This document shows, one piece after another, positions 44,311-56,069 of a stretch of 64,000 bases of DNA; within the stretch, counting starts at the first letter, position 1; every line of letters begins with the position of its first letter. The translations under genes were made by a program, and so were the position numbers. This DNA is from Ryuthela nishihirai (taxonomy: Eukaryota > Arthropoda > Arachnida > Araneae > Heptathelidae): the NCBI GenBank assembly GCA_038380435.1, contig JAWZYU010000009.1, forward strand, positions 68,353,901-68,417,900. Reading direction: 5' to 3'. The notes below the pieces were generated by a model that ran no database searches, was not told the origin of the DNA, and saw only the letters and a list, made by a program, of their open reading frames with translations.

Positions 44311-47300
44311 GCCTGTTTAATCTGTCTGTCTCTCTTGGAGAACTTTCGTCCTGTTTCTCTTTATTTATCTAGGAGAAGTGTTTTTTCGTAAGAGTGGGCA
44401 TAGACTGTTATCGCTCTTAAGCAAATGGCAGATAACGAGATTTTAAATGATGTTCAGAAAGCTGGAAGTTTTCTTTCTTAGGTGTCAACGGATGGTTAAT
44501 AAACGAAAAATAACTCTTTATCACAAAAATAAAACTTGCTAATCTAGTTTCAACATTAATCTCTCCTCACATTTTAAATTTTCTAGTTTGATTATTTTAT
44601 GTTCAGAGAACATACATTACTCTTCACACATTTTATAGATATAAAAAAGTACGGATTCGTCGTTTGTTAAATATGTGTCGAACATTTTTGTTTCGCAAAA
44701 TTGAAAAATATAATTCTGCGTTTTTTTTATTATAAGATGATGAATATAACTCAGAAAATTGTAATTCTCTTTGACGTCATGAAATATATTGCAGTTGGTT
44801 GTTAATATTATAAATATTTAATTTGCATCATGGCAAAAACAAATCTCACTAAGTTATTATAAAATTTCAGGTATATGTTTCTTAATTAAATTCATGTAAA
44901 AAAGCGTATTCGGAAATTGCAGTTTTTTTCTCCATAAAATAATTTGATGCATTTTAATGTTCGGGATGAAAGCCTGATAATTTCACTCCGAGAAATTAGC
45001 AGGTTAAAACCATTTATCTCTGTTCGTTATTAGCAATTGAATGGCGTGAATTTAAAGAGGAAGGAGTAGTTTCGAATCTTTTACTATGAAAGATAGATTT
45101 TTTTTCCCATTCCATGGCGTCTTACGTGCAAGAATCTTATAAAGAATGATAAAACACATTTCTTAATAATTTATCAGAGAAAGTCCAAATCTTACTCAAG
45201 TTTACAGTTTGCATTATAGCTCAGTTCACTTGTTTTTATTTATACATTTGTTGACGATTTAATTTCATAACATTCAATATCTCATTAAAAAACAAGAACG
45301 GACGACATTTAAAACTATTTGTTTAGAAACTTAGTTTAGCAACTTTATAATATTCAGGCTTCTGTTTAATATATACTGTTTAATATAAGTAATTTTTGTT
45401 TCAAAAATACATATTGTTACTAAATTTTAAAGTTAAGTATGTAAAATATTTCTGCAGTTTCGACTTTGTAATATTTTTTTTTATTTTATGTAAGATTGAT
45501 TTTATTTTCTGTGCATTTAGAACTATCAGTTTTTGGATTGTCTAACGCTAATGGCCTCTGAGTAACCTCAATTAATAAGTGAGAAAGAAATTTCAAAGAC
45601 ATAAATTTATGATTTAAATTTGCCATAACCGCGAAAAAGAAACATCTGTATATTATACTTGGAAAATATTATACTCTTTAATCAATAGGTTATCTACTGG
45701 ATTCTTGGTCAAAAAAGGAGCTGTCATTTTTGTACTCTGAATTTAATAGTGCATTCTTAAATGTAATTTAAATCTCTTTATAATGGACTTTTAATGATAT
45801 TTTAAAAATAAGAAAAGTAATTTAAATAAATATCTCTTTATTTTTCATTCTAAATCATTATTTGTTAAAGTTACAGCGAAATTCTTTATCTATTCAAAAT
45901 AGTTCCACGAATTTAACAACTTATTTTTAAAGCAAATTTTCGTGTAAGGTTTATTTAATCTGAATTAAATAGAAGCACACTAACTAAAATAGTTTCCTTG
46001 AAATGTTAAAACGAAATTGATAAAATATGTAATTTATCATTAAATTGTGATTTTTTTTTTTGCAGTGGAGTTTAAAACCCGAATGGTTTGTAATCGAATG
46101 TTGGCTGAAAATATCTATCTTTCACAGCAGTTCAGAAGTTAGAAATATGGAATTTTAATATTCTCGGATTTTAATGGGATTTTTGATTACCTGGGATTGT
46201 GATCAACGCACCTGACTACTAAACCAGTGGTCATGTCCCTGTGTATGTTTATAAGTAATATGAGAAACAGGGACAAGCCCAATTGCGCTTCTAGGTTAAC
46301 TCCTTCCATTGTGTAGGGGAGTACCTTCTTCCCTATAAAGCTAATCTGCATTGCCCATCTAATAAGCACATACAGGTTCGTGAATTCTGAATTTCAAAAA
46401 CTATGATCACAGAAATGATGTTTCTGCGATAGTTGTGAAACATAAAACTTCTAGTCCAATCAATGGTTTCCAAACTTGATTTGCTTACCTAGCAATTATT
46501 TTTGTTACGAGCGCTAAGTAAGTATGAACTTACAAAACATCGTTTTGCTGACGTAAAAAGCATTTCAAACAAGTATATGAATAAAATAAGTAATATTGTA
46601 AACGACTGATGTTCTTGCAATTATCATGCTGTAAGATTGTACAAATCCATATGTGAGTGAATGTCGCTTTAAACTCGCGTACCATCAGTTTGGATACGCA
46701 AACGAAATACTTTTGGCAAAAGCTCGCTTACCACAGTTTGAATACTTTCAAATTTTCACAATCTAGAAAAAAACTGCTCTAATTTAGTAGTAAGAAATTA
46801 TGTATACAGGCAATGCGGTATCTACATAGAAAAAATCTCAAATTATCCAATTTACAGTCATTGTTAATTGGGTAACTTTGATCTATTGAAATTTATGCGT
46901 TTGCAGGTACGATTTACATAATATGATTACATTACATGCATCCATTTATAAATACACGTTACATAAATTTATATGCGTAAGATAATTATTTTCTCTACGG
47001 AAAAAGTATAAAGCTAGTGTATAAAAGCAATACAACTGCACAGTTGTATTTGTCATCGAAGCGATCTAATGTTTGCTGTGGTAAATCACAACCGAAACTG
47101 TTTCCTGTCGAAATACGTCTATCATTTTCTCTTACCTTTAATCTATATATTTTTCTTTTATTATTACGCCGGATGCTGATTTTGCCTTGGGGATATTCAT
47201 TTGTTTGGTTTTCCTGTAAAATGGTTATTAAAATCATCCTTCTAAGCTGTTCGAAACGTTATTTCGCAACTACACAGTTTTCTTTAATTTGGTGAATTTG

Positions 47301-48509
47301 GGTTGTATTAAGTTTCTAATGGATTTGGAATGAAGAGAGCTGTAATGCCTTTTATTCGGAGATGCAAACATAGCCTCCCATTGGATGGCTGTAGAAATGA
47401 CCCGTGGCTTTCTCTCTCCAGTTCGTAATTCGCAATTAAGAACTCACTTGTCGGGTAACAGGGCGAAGAAACATTTCGAAAGGAAGGTAAAGGAAGAGAC
47501 GTGGCATGTCTTTTTCCTCATCTTTCTGTTCATACTGTTTATACTATACTTCAAAAAATAAAACAACTATTCGACGTATGTGAAAACATTCTTATGAAAA
47601 ATTTGCCATTTCGTTCTTTTCTCAAGGAGCGAACGAGGGGTGAGTTCCTAAATCTGACTTGAAAGCCTTTTAAAACTAATATAAACAGTTTTCGCATGCT
47701 CTTGCAAACGTCACTTGGATTAAAGTTTAGGGTTACTAATGGTTCTTAATATATAATACAGTTATTTTAATCTCTCACCATTTAAAAAAACTAAATTTCA
47801 GTTTAAGGGAGATCGCGATTCCGGACATCTACCTACTATTAAATGTGGCCTTGGCCCTAACTGAGCACTTCCGTAGTAAAACTACCCTTTTACAAAAATA
47901 TATAAGGCATAAAATAATCCTAGAAGCTACTCCTAGTTCATACAGGTAATGTCATATAAGGACATGCCCAACTAAGACCGAAGCTACTGTTGACCGCTGC
48001 TCTCTGATAGATCTAACACAAGACACAAAATTTCTCCTGCTGGAACAGTAGCTAGCTTCCTAATCAAAATGCCGGTTAAGGCTTAGTAAAGGCTTTCTGA
48101 TCCACAACCAATGAATCAAACATCTGTAAAGTTACAGTCGCTTGGAATACATCTGAATCTACTTTGGGTTAATGTTACTTTATTCAGTATTTTAATAAAG
48201 TGACTATAGCATTTATTCATGTACGTATAGAATTCAGTTTCTCCTTATGTTAGCATTCGTGATTCAGAATAATTCAGACGAAACATATTTTGTTGGGGGA
48301 GGGGTGATTAACCCCCCTCCCAGTATTAACCACGCACACACGCTAACTGCGCCATCATTTTCTCCTCTCTCCCCTTTCTGAATGTTAATAACCGAAGTAC
48401 ATGGTGGAAAAATGTTAAACACGTATTACACAGTTTTTGGAAAAGATATGTTAAAGAGCATTAAGTCGAGATGAAAATTATACACCGGAAAGGAGACTTG
48501 ACCCGTTCC
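44311..48509. other. AT-rich DNA with no firm gene
   Basis: About 4.2 kb without recognised elements. A possible tRNA-like relic lies on the reverse strand at about 46185-46260. A possible small exon is at 47422-47486 (CTCTCTCCAG before, GTAAAG after, open in one phase). The frame at 47017-47295 (92 aa) has no signature and starts in a short palindrome ATACAACTG CA CAGTTGTAT. Nothing is certain here. Confidence 0.45.
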
Positions 48510-48524
48510 GGATTGATCTATATT

Positions 48525-48909
48525 TGGTTGGGTTGTTTTACTTCTGAGCGGCATTTTTTTGCACACCATGGGCTAAATGGCCAGGTCACAAGGACTCCGA
48601 AGGCTCAGAGAAGGTTGGGGAAGGGGACCCACTGGAGCAGCTGTTGGGAGGCAGATAGTAGCCTGCTGTCAAGGCCGTCCAGTGTGTTCTTTATCGTGCG
48701 CAGGACAACTCTCTCACACAAGGAGCCACGTCTTAATGTCCCATCCGACGGACAGCGGGCTTTCCAAACCCATCGGTGTCCCGTACTGACCGTGGGCAGG
48801 GCGGATAGTTTTGCGGAGATAAATCTCAACGCTGACTCAGCTGGGACTCGAACCTGGGACCTGCAGATTACGAGCCTGGCGCGCTACCGACTGAGTCACC
48901 CCCTCTCCT
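48525..48909 (-). mobile_element. SINE-A, full length
   Basis: From GGTTGGGTTGTTTTACTTCTG to the head CGCGCTACCGACTGAGTCACC (reversed). Flanked by GGATTGATCTATATT (48510-48524) and GGATTAATCTATATT (48910-48924), a 15-bp target duplication with one change. The 157-aa frame at 48471-48944 is the SINE body read in an open phase and crosses both ends; it is not a gene. Confidence 0.93.
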
Positions 48910-49018
48910 GGATTAATCTATATTCCACAAAGTGTGGTCCGTGACCCACAGGTGGGTCTAGAATAAAATATTAGGTCCGCGACTGCAAACAACATTAAAT
49001 ATTTTCTCATTACATGTA

Positions 49019-49233
49019 CAGTCGCACAAATAAATATCCGAACACTGTGGTTTATTACAGAATTCAGGAAAAATATCTGGCAACGATTTTTTTAGAAAAT
49101 AGTGATCTGGTAACCTTCGTGTACTATACACAAAGGTTACCAGATCACTAATTTCTAAAAAAAATCGTTGCCAGATATTTTTTTCTGAATTCTGTAATCA
49201 ACCATAGTATTCGGATATTTATTTGAGCGATTG
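49019..49233. mobile_element. Palindromic MITE, copy 3
   Basis: 215 bp, self-complementary, TA flanks (49017-49018 and 49234-49235), centre GTGTACTATACAC. More divergent than copies 1 and 2 (CAGTCGCACAAATAAATATC at the left end). Confidence 0.9.
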
Positions 49234-49657
49234 TACATGTTATCAAATGAAAATGAAATAGCATCACAAATCTGATAAATTTTTTCTTATTTGTTTCGTT
49301 TTTATATTTTCTTCTTCATTATTTAAAAAATAAATAATAATAATAAGGAGCTATATTTAATTTGCATTCTAATGAAATTAATTTGTAATATAAATAAAAA
49401 CTGACAAAATACGAGAAACTTGAATTTTAAGATTTGAATTGAAACCATATATTTGAATGCTAATTTTTGATTCTGTGTATATATATATAATTGCTATACC
49501 TGTTTATTTTTCAATGTTTTTGCGAAAATTTAATATATCTAGCCTCAAATTATTCAAAAACAAAATATTGGGATGTAATAGGAAAAATGTTTGTCGACCA
49601 TTGAGGTCACTTTCTTTGAACAACATGATTTTTTTTTTTCATTGAGGAACACGATTT
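49234..49657. other. AT-rich DNA, nothing recognised
   Basis: The 62-aa frame at 49457-49645 has no signature. Confidence 0.5.
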
Positions 49658-49818
49658 CCATTATAACATTTCCTCCTACGCTTTAGAAATTTTTAAATAT
49701 TTCTTGAAAAATGCATCAAAAAATTCCTAAATTGAATAAAAATGTTTTGCTTCTATTACATCAGCATTCTCAAAGGGGGGAGGGTATGGTTACCTTTTCC
49801 CCCTCCAGATCCTGCCCT
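49658..49818 (-). repeat. 'GGATCT' repeat family, copy
   Basis: Reverse complement begins CAGGGCAGGATCTGGAGGGG and continues CCCTTTGAGAATGCTGATGT, CAAGAAATATTTAAAAATTTC and AGGAGGAAATGTTATAATGG, aligning with copy 1 over its length. Confidence 0.75.
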
Positions 49819-49842
49819 GAATGGAATAATAATAATTGTTTA

Positions 49843-50745
49843 AGAAGATGAAATTAGTAGTCTATTTTAAATGACGATGTTTATTTAAGCGGCTCGGTAT
49901 TAAACAATTTATGCCACATGGTCTGAGCGCTTTCGTGCAACTCTATCGTAGCCACACATCTTCAGAGACATCTTAGGCTATCAAACAATTTTTTTCGTAA
50001 TTTTTTAATATTTAACACGTAATTATTTTGATCCTATAATAACAAAAATAAATTTGGGATCTTATTACACATCATAGTACATGTATGTAACTGTTTTGAG
50101 TCTTGGTCTTAAAGCTTTTTCGATATGCGTAAGAAATGGAGTTTCTCTCGAGGTATTGTGCAGATATTTAATTTCATCTTGGCCTACCGCGTGTAGGGGT
50201 AATGCTTGGGGATCAGCATATCCATCTCGCGGGAATATATTGGCAGCGGCTGCCGCTCGCTGTCGTTGAGTCGGCGGTCACGCTGCTGTCGCTTTCTTCG
50301 GGCATCTGTTTCTTGTTTGTTATGGTTGCCTCATTGTTTTCCGTGCTTTATTTCGTAATATAAAAAGTTCTTACTTGAGTGTTTTGGATTTTTCATAGTC
50401 GGCCACAAAATTATAGAAATAGTCCTTATCCGAAAAATCACTGTTCTCTGATTCCACTATTGTTGTGATTTGGTAATCTTTATTGCGAGCTGTTTGTTGA
50501 TATGTGTTGTGTGGGGCTATTTCGCTGCGTGGGGGTTCTCTGTATCTTGCAGAATCAGCCGCCATGCTGCGGGAGGTAGGAGTGCGTCTATATTACAGAC
50601 AATTCCTCATTCTGATAAATTTCTAGGCTTTCACTAGTTAAGTTTTCTCCTTTGGTTTCGGGGGTGGCTATTAAGTATGCTTGATTGAAAAGCGGTTCGA
50701 CCTTTCCTTCTAGAGTTTGTTTCGATGGTCCAGTGAAATATTTAC
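49843..50745 (-). pseudogene. Penelope-like element 3' end, left arm of inverted pair
   Basis: Reverse-strand coding remains: 50588-50845 contains TLEGKVEPLF, AYLIATPETKGENLTSESLE, then IYQNEELSVI and a stop. This aligns with the right arm's AYLIAQHATKGQILTRESIE, IYHNRGIVCN and resembles the C-terminal part of the GIY-YIG endonuclease domain of Penelope-like elements ('REAIEIYKH...NNFNRD...W' type). A second frame (50371-50565, AADSARYREPPRSEIAPHNT...) and a long non-coding 3' region follow. That region matches the right arm to about 49843. The 5' reverse transcriptase is missing. Confidence 0.55.
49931..49965 (-). ncRNA. Possible hammerhead ribozyme core in left Penelope-like arm
   Basis: On the reverse strand CTGAAGA (49965-49959) is followed after 24 bases by GAAA (49934-49931). 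CTGANGA...GAAA is the hammerhead core, and Penelope-like elements are known to carry hammerheads in their terminal regions. Pairing between the two boxes is imperfect (GCTAC with GTTGC). Motif-level evidence only. Confidence 0.3.
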
Positions 50746-50949
50746 AAAATTTGTTCTTCCCCATAAGAAACCTTGGCAAGAAATCCCAGATAAACATTCT
50801 CTGTACCATTTTTCCTACCAAACATATTAAAAATGATAAAATCAAATCGAGATCCTATACCATATATAGAAAGACCCTTTCAGGAAGTCAAACTTCAATC
50901 TTACATATTGTATGTACAATTCGTATCCTAAAACAAAGGAACTACGAAC

Positions 50950-51931
50950 ACAAATTAGATTTACGAAATCAAAACCCCAGTACAGGATTATCGAAACTAA
51001 CTCTAGAAGGAAAGGTCGAACTGCTTTTCCTCAAGCATACTTAATAGCCCAGCACGCAACCAAAGGACAAATCTTAACTAGGGAAAGCATAGAAATTTAC
51101 CACAATAGAGGGATTGTCTGTAATATAGACCCACCCCTACCTCCAGCAGCATGGCGGCTGATTCTGCAAGATAACAGAGAACTCCCACGCAGCGAAATAG
51201 CCCCACCAACACATATCAACAAATAGCTGGCAAGCCAGCGCCAAGACATGTGGCGCGCAGGCGTAATAAAGACCACCAAGTCACAACAATAGTGGAATTA
51301 GGGAACAGTGATTTTTCGTATAAGGACTATTCCTATAATTTTGTGGCTACTATGAAAAATCCAAAACGCTCAAGTAAGAACTTTTTATATTACGAAATAA
51401 AGCACGGAAAACCATGAGGCAACCATAGCAAACAAGAAAGAGATGCCCGAAGGAAGTGACAGCAGCGTGACCGCCGACTCAACGACAGCGAGCGGCAGCC
51501 GCTGCCAATGTATTCCCGCGTGAAGGACATGCTGATCCCCAAGCATTACCCCTACACGCGGTAGGCCAAGATGAAATGAAATATCTGGACATTACCTCGA
51601 GAGAAACTCCATTTCTTACGCATATCGAAAAAGCTTTAAGACCAAGACTCAAAACAGTTACATGTATGTGCAGTTACACTTACATACATGTGCTATGATG
51701 TGTAATAAGATCCCAAATTTATGTTTGTTATTATAGAATCAAAATAATTACGTGTTAAATATTAAAAAATTACGTAAAAAAAGTGTTTAATAGCCTAAGA
51801 TGTCTCTGAAGATGTGTGGCTACAATAGAGTAGCACGAAAGCGCTCAGACCATATGGCATAAATTTTCTAATACCGAGCCGCCTAAATAAACATCGTCAT
51901 TTAAAACAGAGTACTAATTTCATCTTCTTAC
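50950..51931 (+). pseudogene. Penelope-like element 3' end, right arm of inverted pair
   Basis: Frames 50685-51044 and 50912-51226 carry RNYEHKLDLRNQNPS (the Y-EHK-L-R stretch of GIY-YIG nucleases), then after a shift LTRESIEIYHNR, NIDPPLPPAAWRLILQ. The 3' region 51230-51931 mirrors 49843-50545 of the left arm closely: e.g. GCGAGCGGCAGCCGCTGCCA, CCCCTACACGCGGTAGGCCA, AAACTCCATTTCTTACGCAT. The right arm has extra bases where the left has TTTGT-like runs. Homology is direct; the Penelope assignment rests on a few motifs. Confidence 0.55.
51806..51840 (+). ncRNA. Possible hammerhead ribozyme core in right Penelope-like arm
   Basis: CTGAAGA (51806-51812), a hairpin with GCTAC AATAGA GTAGC, then CACGAAA ending 51840. 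Better paired than the left-arm copy. Stems I and III are not obvious to me by eye. Confidence 0.33.
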
Positions 51932-51965
51932 ATATATCAGTGACGATAAAAAAATTCATTTTATA

Positions 51966-52040
51966 GGGATTGTTTAACTCCTGAACGACACGTATTGCTG
52001 CACATCGAAATAAATCACCAGGTCATAAGGACCAAAAAAA
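51966..52040 (-). mobile_element. SINE-A 3' fragment
   Basis: GATTGTTTAACTCCTGAACG, AAATAAATCACCAGGTCATAAGGACC matches the SINE-A end on the reverse strand. Breaks off in an A-run. Confidence 0.65.
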
Positions 52041-52705
52041 AACCAAAGACCCTCAGCTTGAACCAGTTGTGTGCCCGAAACTTTAAAACCTGGGGAGAGG
52101 TTTGACATGTTTGAAGGTGGGGCATATATGAGGGGCGGAGGGATGTGCTTGAGTCTTTGATTTTCGGAGACTTCCTTAGGAAATACATCTATTGAAGCCC
52201 TGAAAGGGAAGGGTTAATCCTACCCTCAGCAACTCTTGGGTAAGTTACTGACCTGATCGGAGAATGGAATATACTGCATAGCAGTTAGCGGCAGCCCTTA
52301 GCGGATGTAGAGGAGGGGGAGGAGAGGAAAGGGGTCATATACTCCTTGAGAAAACTAGTAACTGTACCTTAGGAGAAAAAAATACAAAGCATATGCAGTA
52401 TATATATTGCACGTAATTTTCAATCATAAGAACATTAAAATGGAAAGAAAAACTTTCTACCAATGCGAATGGAAATCAACCTTGAAACCCCAGACACAAC
52501 AACTCTATGGTTTGGAATTTCTCAACCCAATAATTAGTTACCCCCTAACACCACTGACAGAGATTTTATTTTGACATTCCTGTTGAAGCTAATATAACAT
52601 ATGATACCAGTCCATAATCTACAGCAAAAATTAAGCAGGACAACCAAGTGACTGGATTGAACCGAAACAGGTCAGAATGCCATTCCAATACTTGTTTGTG
52701 TTAAA
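52041..52705. other. Unassigned DNA with a partial 'GGATCT' repeat
   Basis: At about 52300-52375, GGATGTAGAGGAGGGGGAGG and ACTCCTTGAGAAAACTAGTA match the family order. The rest, including several G-rich stretches at 52080-52290, is unrecognised. Confidence 0.45.
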
Positions 52706-52717
52706 TTGTTCTCACCA

Positions 52718-53108
52718 TTGGGCTGTTTTACCTCTGAGCGGCACATTTCGCACACGATGAAATAAATGACCAGGTCACAAACAATCCCGAAGGCTCAGAG
52801 AAGGTTGGGGGTGGGAACCCACTAGAAAGCTGTTAGGAGACCCCCGTCAAGGCCATCGAGCCTGTGTTCTTCAACATGCACAAGATACGACTTCCCACAC
52901 ACGGAACCACAACTTTACCTCCCATTCGACGGATGGCGAATTTTTGATGAAATGTTCTGCGTCCTTTATAAGCCCATTGGTGTCCCCCTACTGCTCGAGA
53001 GTAGGGAGTTTTGCGGAGATAAATCTTAACGTGGGCTCAGGTGGGACTCGAACCTGGGAACTGTAGATAACGAGCCTCACGAGCTATCTACTGAGCCACC
53101 ACCGCCAC
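52718..53108 (-). mobile_element. SINE-A, full length
   Basis: TGTTTTACCTCTGAGCGGCA to CTACTGAGCCACCACCGCCA, with an extra stretch around 52944-52968. Target duplication TTGTTCTCACCA (52706-52717) / TTGTTCTCGCCA (53109-53120). Confidence 0.9.
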
Positions 53109-53120
53109 TTGTTCTCGCCA

Positions 53121-53381
53121 AGTAGTGTAATATATTCTAATGGTCTCTTAAATAACGTTTTTCCAAAATATGCATAAATATTATTTCCCCAGCCTCTAAA
53201 TGGATCAACTCCAAGAGAGTATTATTCAACAAATACATCTCTATGAACATCTACTGAAAAAATTTATCATTGAAAATGCCTTAATAACTGAATTATTATC
53301 ACAATCTTACAAACAAATGTACTCTAAATGAAAAAATCTGACAGTATATATACATGGAATATGCAAATTTGGAAGTGAAAG
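53121..53381. other. AT-rich DNA
   Basis: Nothing recognised. Confidence 0.5.
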
Positions 53382-53742
53382 TGGGGGCACGGATGGTTCA
53401 GACAGTAGCGCTCTAATCTCGTAAGTTGCAGTTTTCATGTTTGAGTCCCACCTGTGCCAGCGTTGGGATTTTTGTCCTCTAAACCCCCACCCTGATCTCG
53501 TGCAGAAAGGGGACACTGATGGGCTTGGAAAGACTACCTTCTGTCAGATGGGACGTTAAGCTATAATCTGTGCAGGTTAAAGAACACACTGGATGGCATT
53601 GCGAGATTCTACCATCTGACTCCTAACTGCTTTCCAGTGGGTCTTCTATCCCTAACTTTCTCTGAGTCTTCGGGATCCTTGCGACCTAGCCATTTATCCC
53701 ATTGTATACAAAAAGTCAATTAGAGGTAAAGAAACTCAACCC
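53382..53742 (+). mobile_element. SINE-A, full length
   Basis: GGATGGTTCAGACAGTAGCG head, TTTGAGTCCCACC at the B box, GGGACACTGATGGGCTTGG body, ending GAGGTAAAGAAACTCAACCCA. Confidence 0.88.
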
Positions 53743-53907
53743 AATAATCAGTTTTAATCTGTAAGGTGGCATGGCGTCCCTGCAACCCAACTACATCCCA
53801 CCCCCTTCGTACATCAGGCCTTGCTAGTGTGCATTCCAAATTTTCTAACCTGGTAACGCCCTTCTACGGCCTTATCGACTGCACTTCTTAGTGCCGCATT
53901 AGTAGTA

Positions 53908-54200
53908 GGTGCGGTGATTGGTTCCGTAGGTAGCGCTCTTAACTCGTAATCTGATGTTCCAAGATTCAGGAGCAAACTATGCTCTCGCTGAGATTTATCT
54001 CTGTTAACCTCCATTCTGCCTCGGTGAGCAAGCAGACACCAATGGCTTTGCCAAGGCCGCAATCAATTATTGCCTGACACGTTACAGTATTGGCTCCGTG
54101 TGTTGGAGAGCCATATCCTGTGCATGTTAAAGAACACGATAGATAACCCTAATGAGAAGCTTCCATCTGCCTCCTAACAGCTGACCAGCGGATCCCCTTT
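53908..54200 (+). mobile_element. SINE-A, diverged, 3'-shortened
   Basis: GATTGGTTCCGTAGGTAGCG head, no good B box (AGATTCAGGAGC), GACACCAATGGCTTTGCCAA, GTGCATGTTAAAGAACACG; stops at AGCTGACCAGCGGATCCCCTT. Confidence 0.8.
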
Positions 54201-54936
54201 TCTTATAGTGCTATATGCAACAACCAATACTGGTAATGTCATAAAAGTTAAAGCTTTCGAAGCACATTTCGCTTAGTTCGAATCTTTCAATTAACATGTG
54301 AGGATTGTAAGAAAACGAAATTGTTAGCGGAATAATTTAGAAACTTTCTCGTTTGTAATTTTTATCATAAAAAGTAAATAAAGCATTTCAACGCTTTGTT
54401 CAAGAATTATTATTTGTTTAATGTTTCATATAAATTTTATTGGAGTTTTTAACAATTTTTTTGTGTGTTAAAAGCAAAATATTATTACTTTTACTTTACT
54501 TTCACTTTTTTTTTTACAAATTTCTATCAATTATTAATCAATGAAAATACATAATCTTACAAATATTAAACAAATAATCTAGCAGGATCAAATTAATTCT
54601 TGTTTGCTAGTTAAAGTCAAATAATTGTAATAATTGCAATCACCTATTTGTACATTTATTTGACAACATATTCATGCCACTCTATATTTGAATCAAATTT
54701 GAATCAAATCAAATTTGAATCAATGTAAATATATTAGTTTACCTTTTTATCACAATTCCTATTATATATTCAATTCATATTACACCGAACAATTAAAATC
54801 TCTTAACAAAATATAGAAATATTAGTGTAAAAGTTGCTTTCTGTGCTAAACATTTTCTTTCTAGAATTATGTGACATATCCACCAATCTCTAAATCGTAT
54901 TAATTGAATCGTAATCATTAATTCACACATCCCATG
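54201..54936. other. AT-rich DNA, nothing recognised
   Basis: A small local repeat TTGAATCAAATTTGAATCAA at about 54687-54722. Nothing else. Confidence 0.55.
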
Positions 54937-55088
54937 TTTTTATTTTCTATTATCAACGAAGTTAATTTCAACGAACTTTTACTTTATCAGTTTTACTTTG
55001 TCTTTCTTTCACACTAAAATACCATACTTTTCTTCCAACATGAGCATCGGTACAATTTTTATTTCATATCACATGAGCATCGCGTCTT
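54937..55088 (+). repeat. 150-bp direct repeat, copy 1
   Basis: TTTTCTATTATCAACGAAGTTAATTTCAA ... CATGAGCATCGCGTCTT is repeated at 57500-57651 with only a few differences, so the duplication is recent. Non-coding. Confidence 0.88.
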
Positions 55089-55197
55089 GAATTAAAATCG
55101 ACAATTTATTTCTTGTGTCATCTTCCACATTCTCTCCTCTAAAAAGAAAAAAGAGAAGCTATAATTTATCGATACAGTACAGGAAAAACCAAAATCA

Positions 55198-55400
55198 TTG
55201 CGAGGAAATTGCTTCCCTGATGGACGGTTGTTAGTGATAGCAGGTTTTTCTGTTCGTATTCCAACCCACACAGATCAGAACAAGGAAATTGCGTTCGTGA
55301 TGGACCCATTGTTATTGATCACAGTTTACGCACAGAGAAAGAGGAAAATTGTTTCCATGACCGTCGGGTTGTTAGTGTGTTACAGCTTTCTACAAGCACG
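55198..55400 (+). repeat. Imperfect tandem repeat, three units
   Basis: Units begin GAGGAAATTGCTTCCCTGAT (about 55202), AAGGAAATTGCGTTCGTGAT (about 55284) and GAGGAAAATTGTTTCCATGA (about 55341). They are open in one frame (55198-55440, 80 aa, MRGNCFPDGRLLVIAGF...), which is the repeat read as protein; no known family. Confidence 0.5.
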
Positions 55401-55440
55401 GGAAAAAAAGATGGGAGGGGGAATTCCTGCATTTTACTAG

Positions 55441-56069
55441 CCGGCAATCGTGAAAGAAAAATACCTATCAGCACGCTGCAATTACGTGTATTCACTGGCG
55501 AATTATATTAACTCTTGCGGAATTTTGACTTAAACACATGTGTTATATAACAAAACGCAACGCACTTTGCTGTTTTGTTAAAAAAAAGGAACTGTTTTCG
55601 TATGGAAAGGAAATGTAGATGTCAATCGTAGCTTAAAATGCCAAGGATTTCAATTTTAACAACAAGCGAAAGATGTTCTTGGAAATTCAGTTAAAAACGA
55701 TCTCACACAATGCTTTTTGGTTGAAAATTAGACAGGTATATTTATCATTTGCTACAACATTCCGGTAAAACTTGAGTAATAAGTGTGTTGGATTGTGTTA
55801 TTTTTACTTTCAAATGATATGTTACTGCTGCACAATGAACGGGAAAACAGACAACGCGTATGTCTTGACTCAATGGGATAAAAAAATAATAAATACTTGT
55901 TGGATTATAGAATGAGTCCTCCTGATAAGACATATAAAACATGTTCTTTAATAAACTCAGGATTTTGTAGGTTTTCGGATAACAACGTGATTTAATAACA
56001 CATCAGACATTGGCTTGTTTCACACATATTGTCTCTTTTCGCAAGCTCATCTTGTCTGCTTTTAATCTA
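55441..56069. other. AT-rich DNA, nothing recognised
   Basis: No supported feature. Confidence 0.55.

Noticed and set aside
46185..46260. tRNA-like relic on the reverse strand
   Set aside because: An A-box-like GGTTTAGTAGTCAGG and a poor B-box position; no second copy in the window and no cloverleaf.
47422..47486. Small internal exon (CTCTCTCCAG acceptor, GTAAAG donor)
   Set aside because: Splice-like matches of this quality are expected by chance in several kb of AT-rich DNA; there is no homology.
48471..48944. 157-aa open frame, one of the longest in the window
   Set aside because: It is a SINE-A copy with a clear 15-bp target duplication; the frame crosses both SINE ends.
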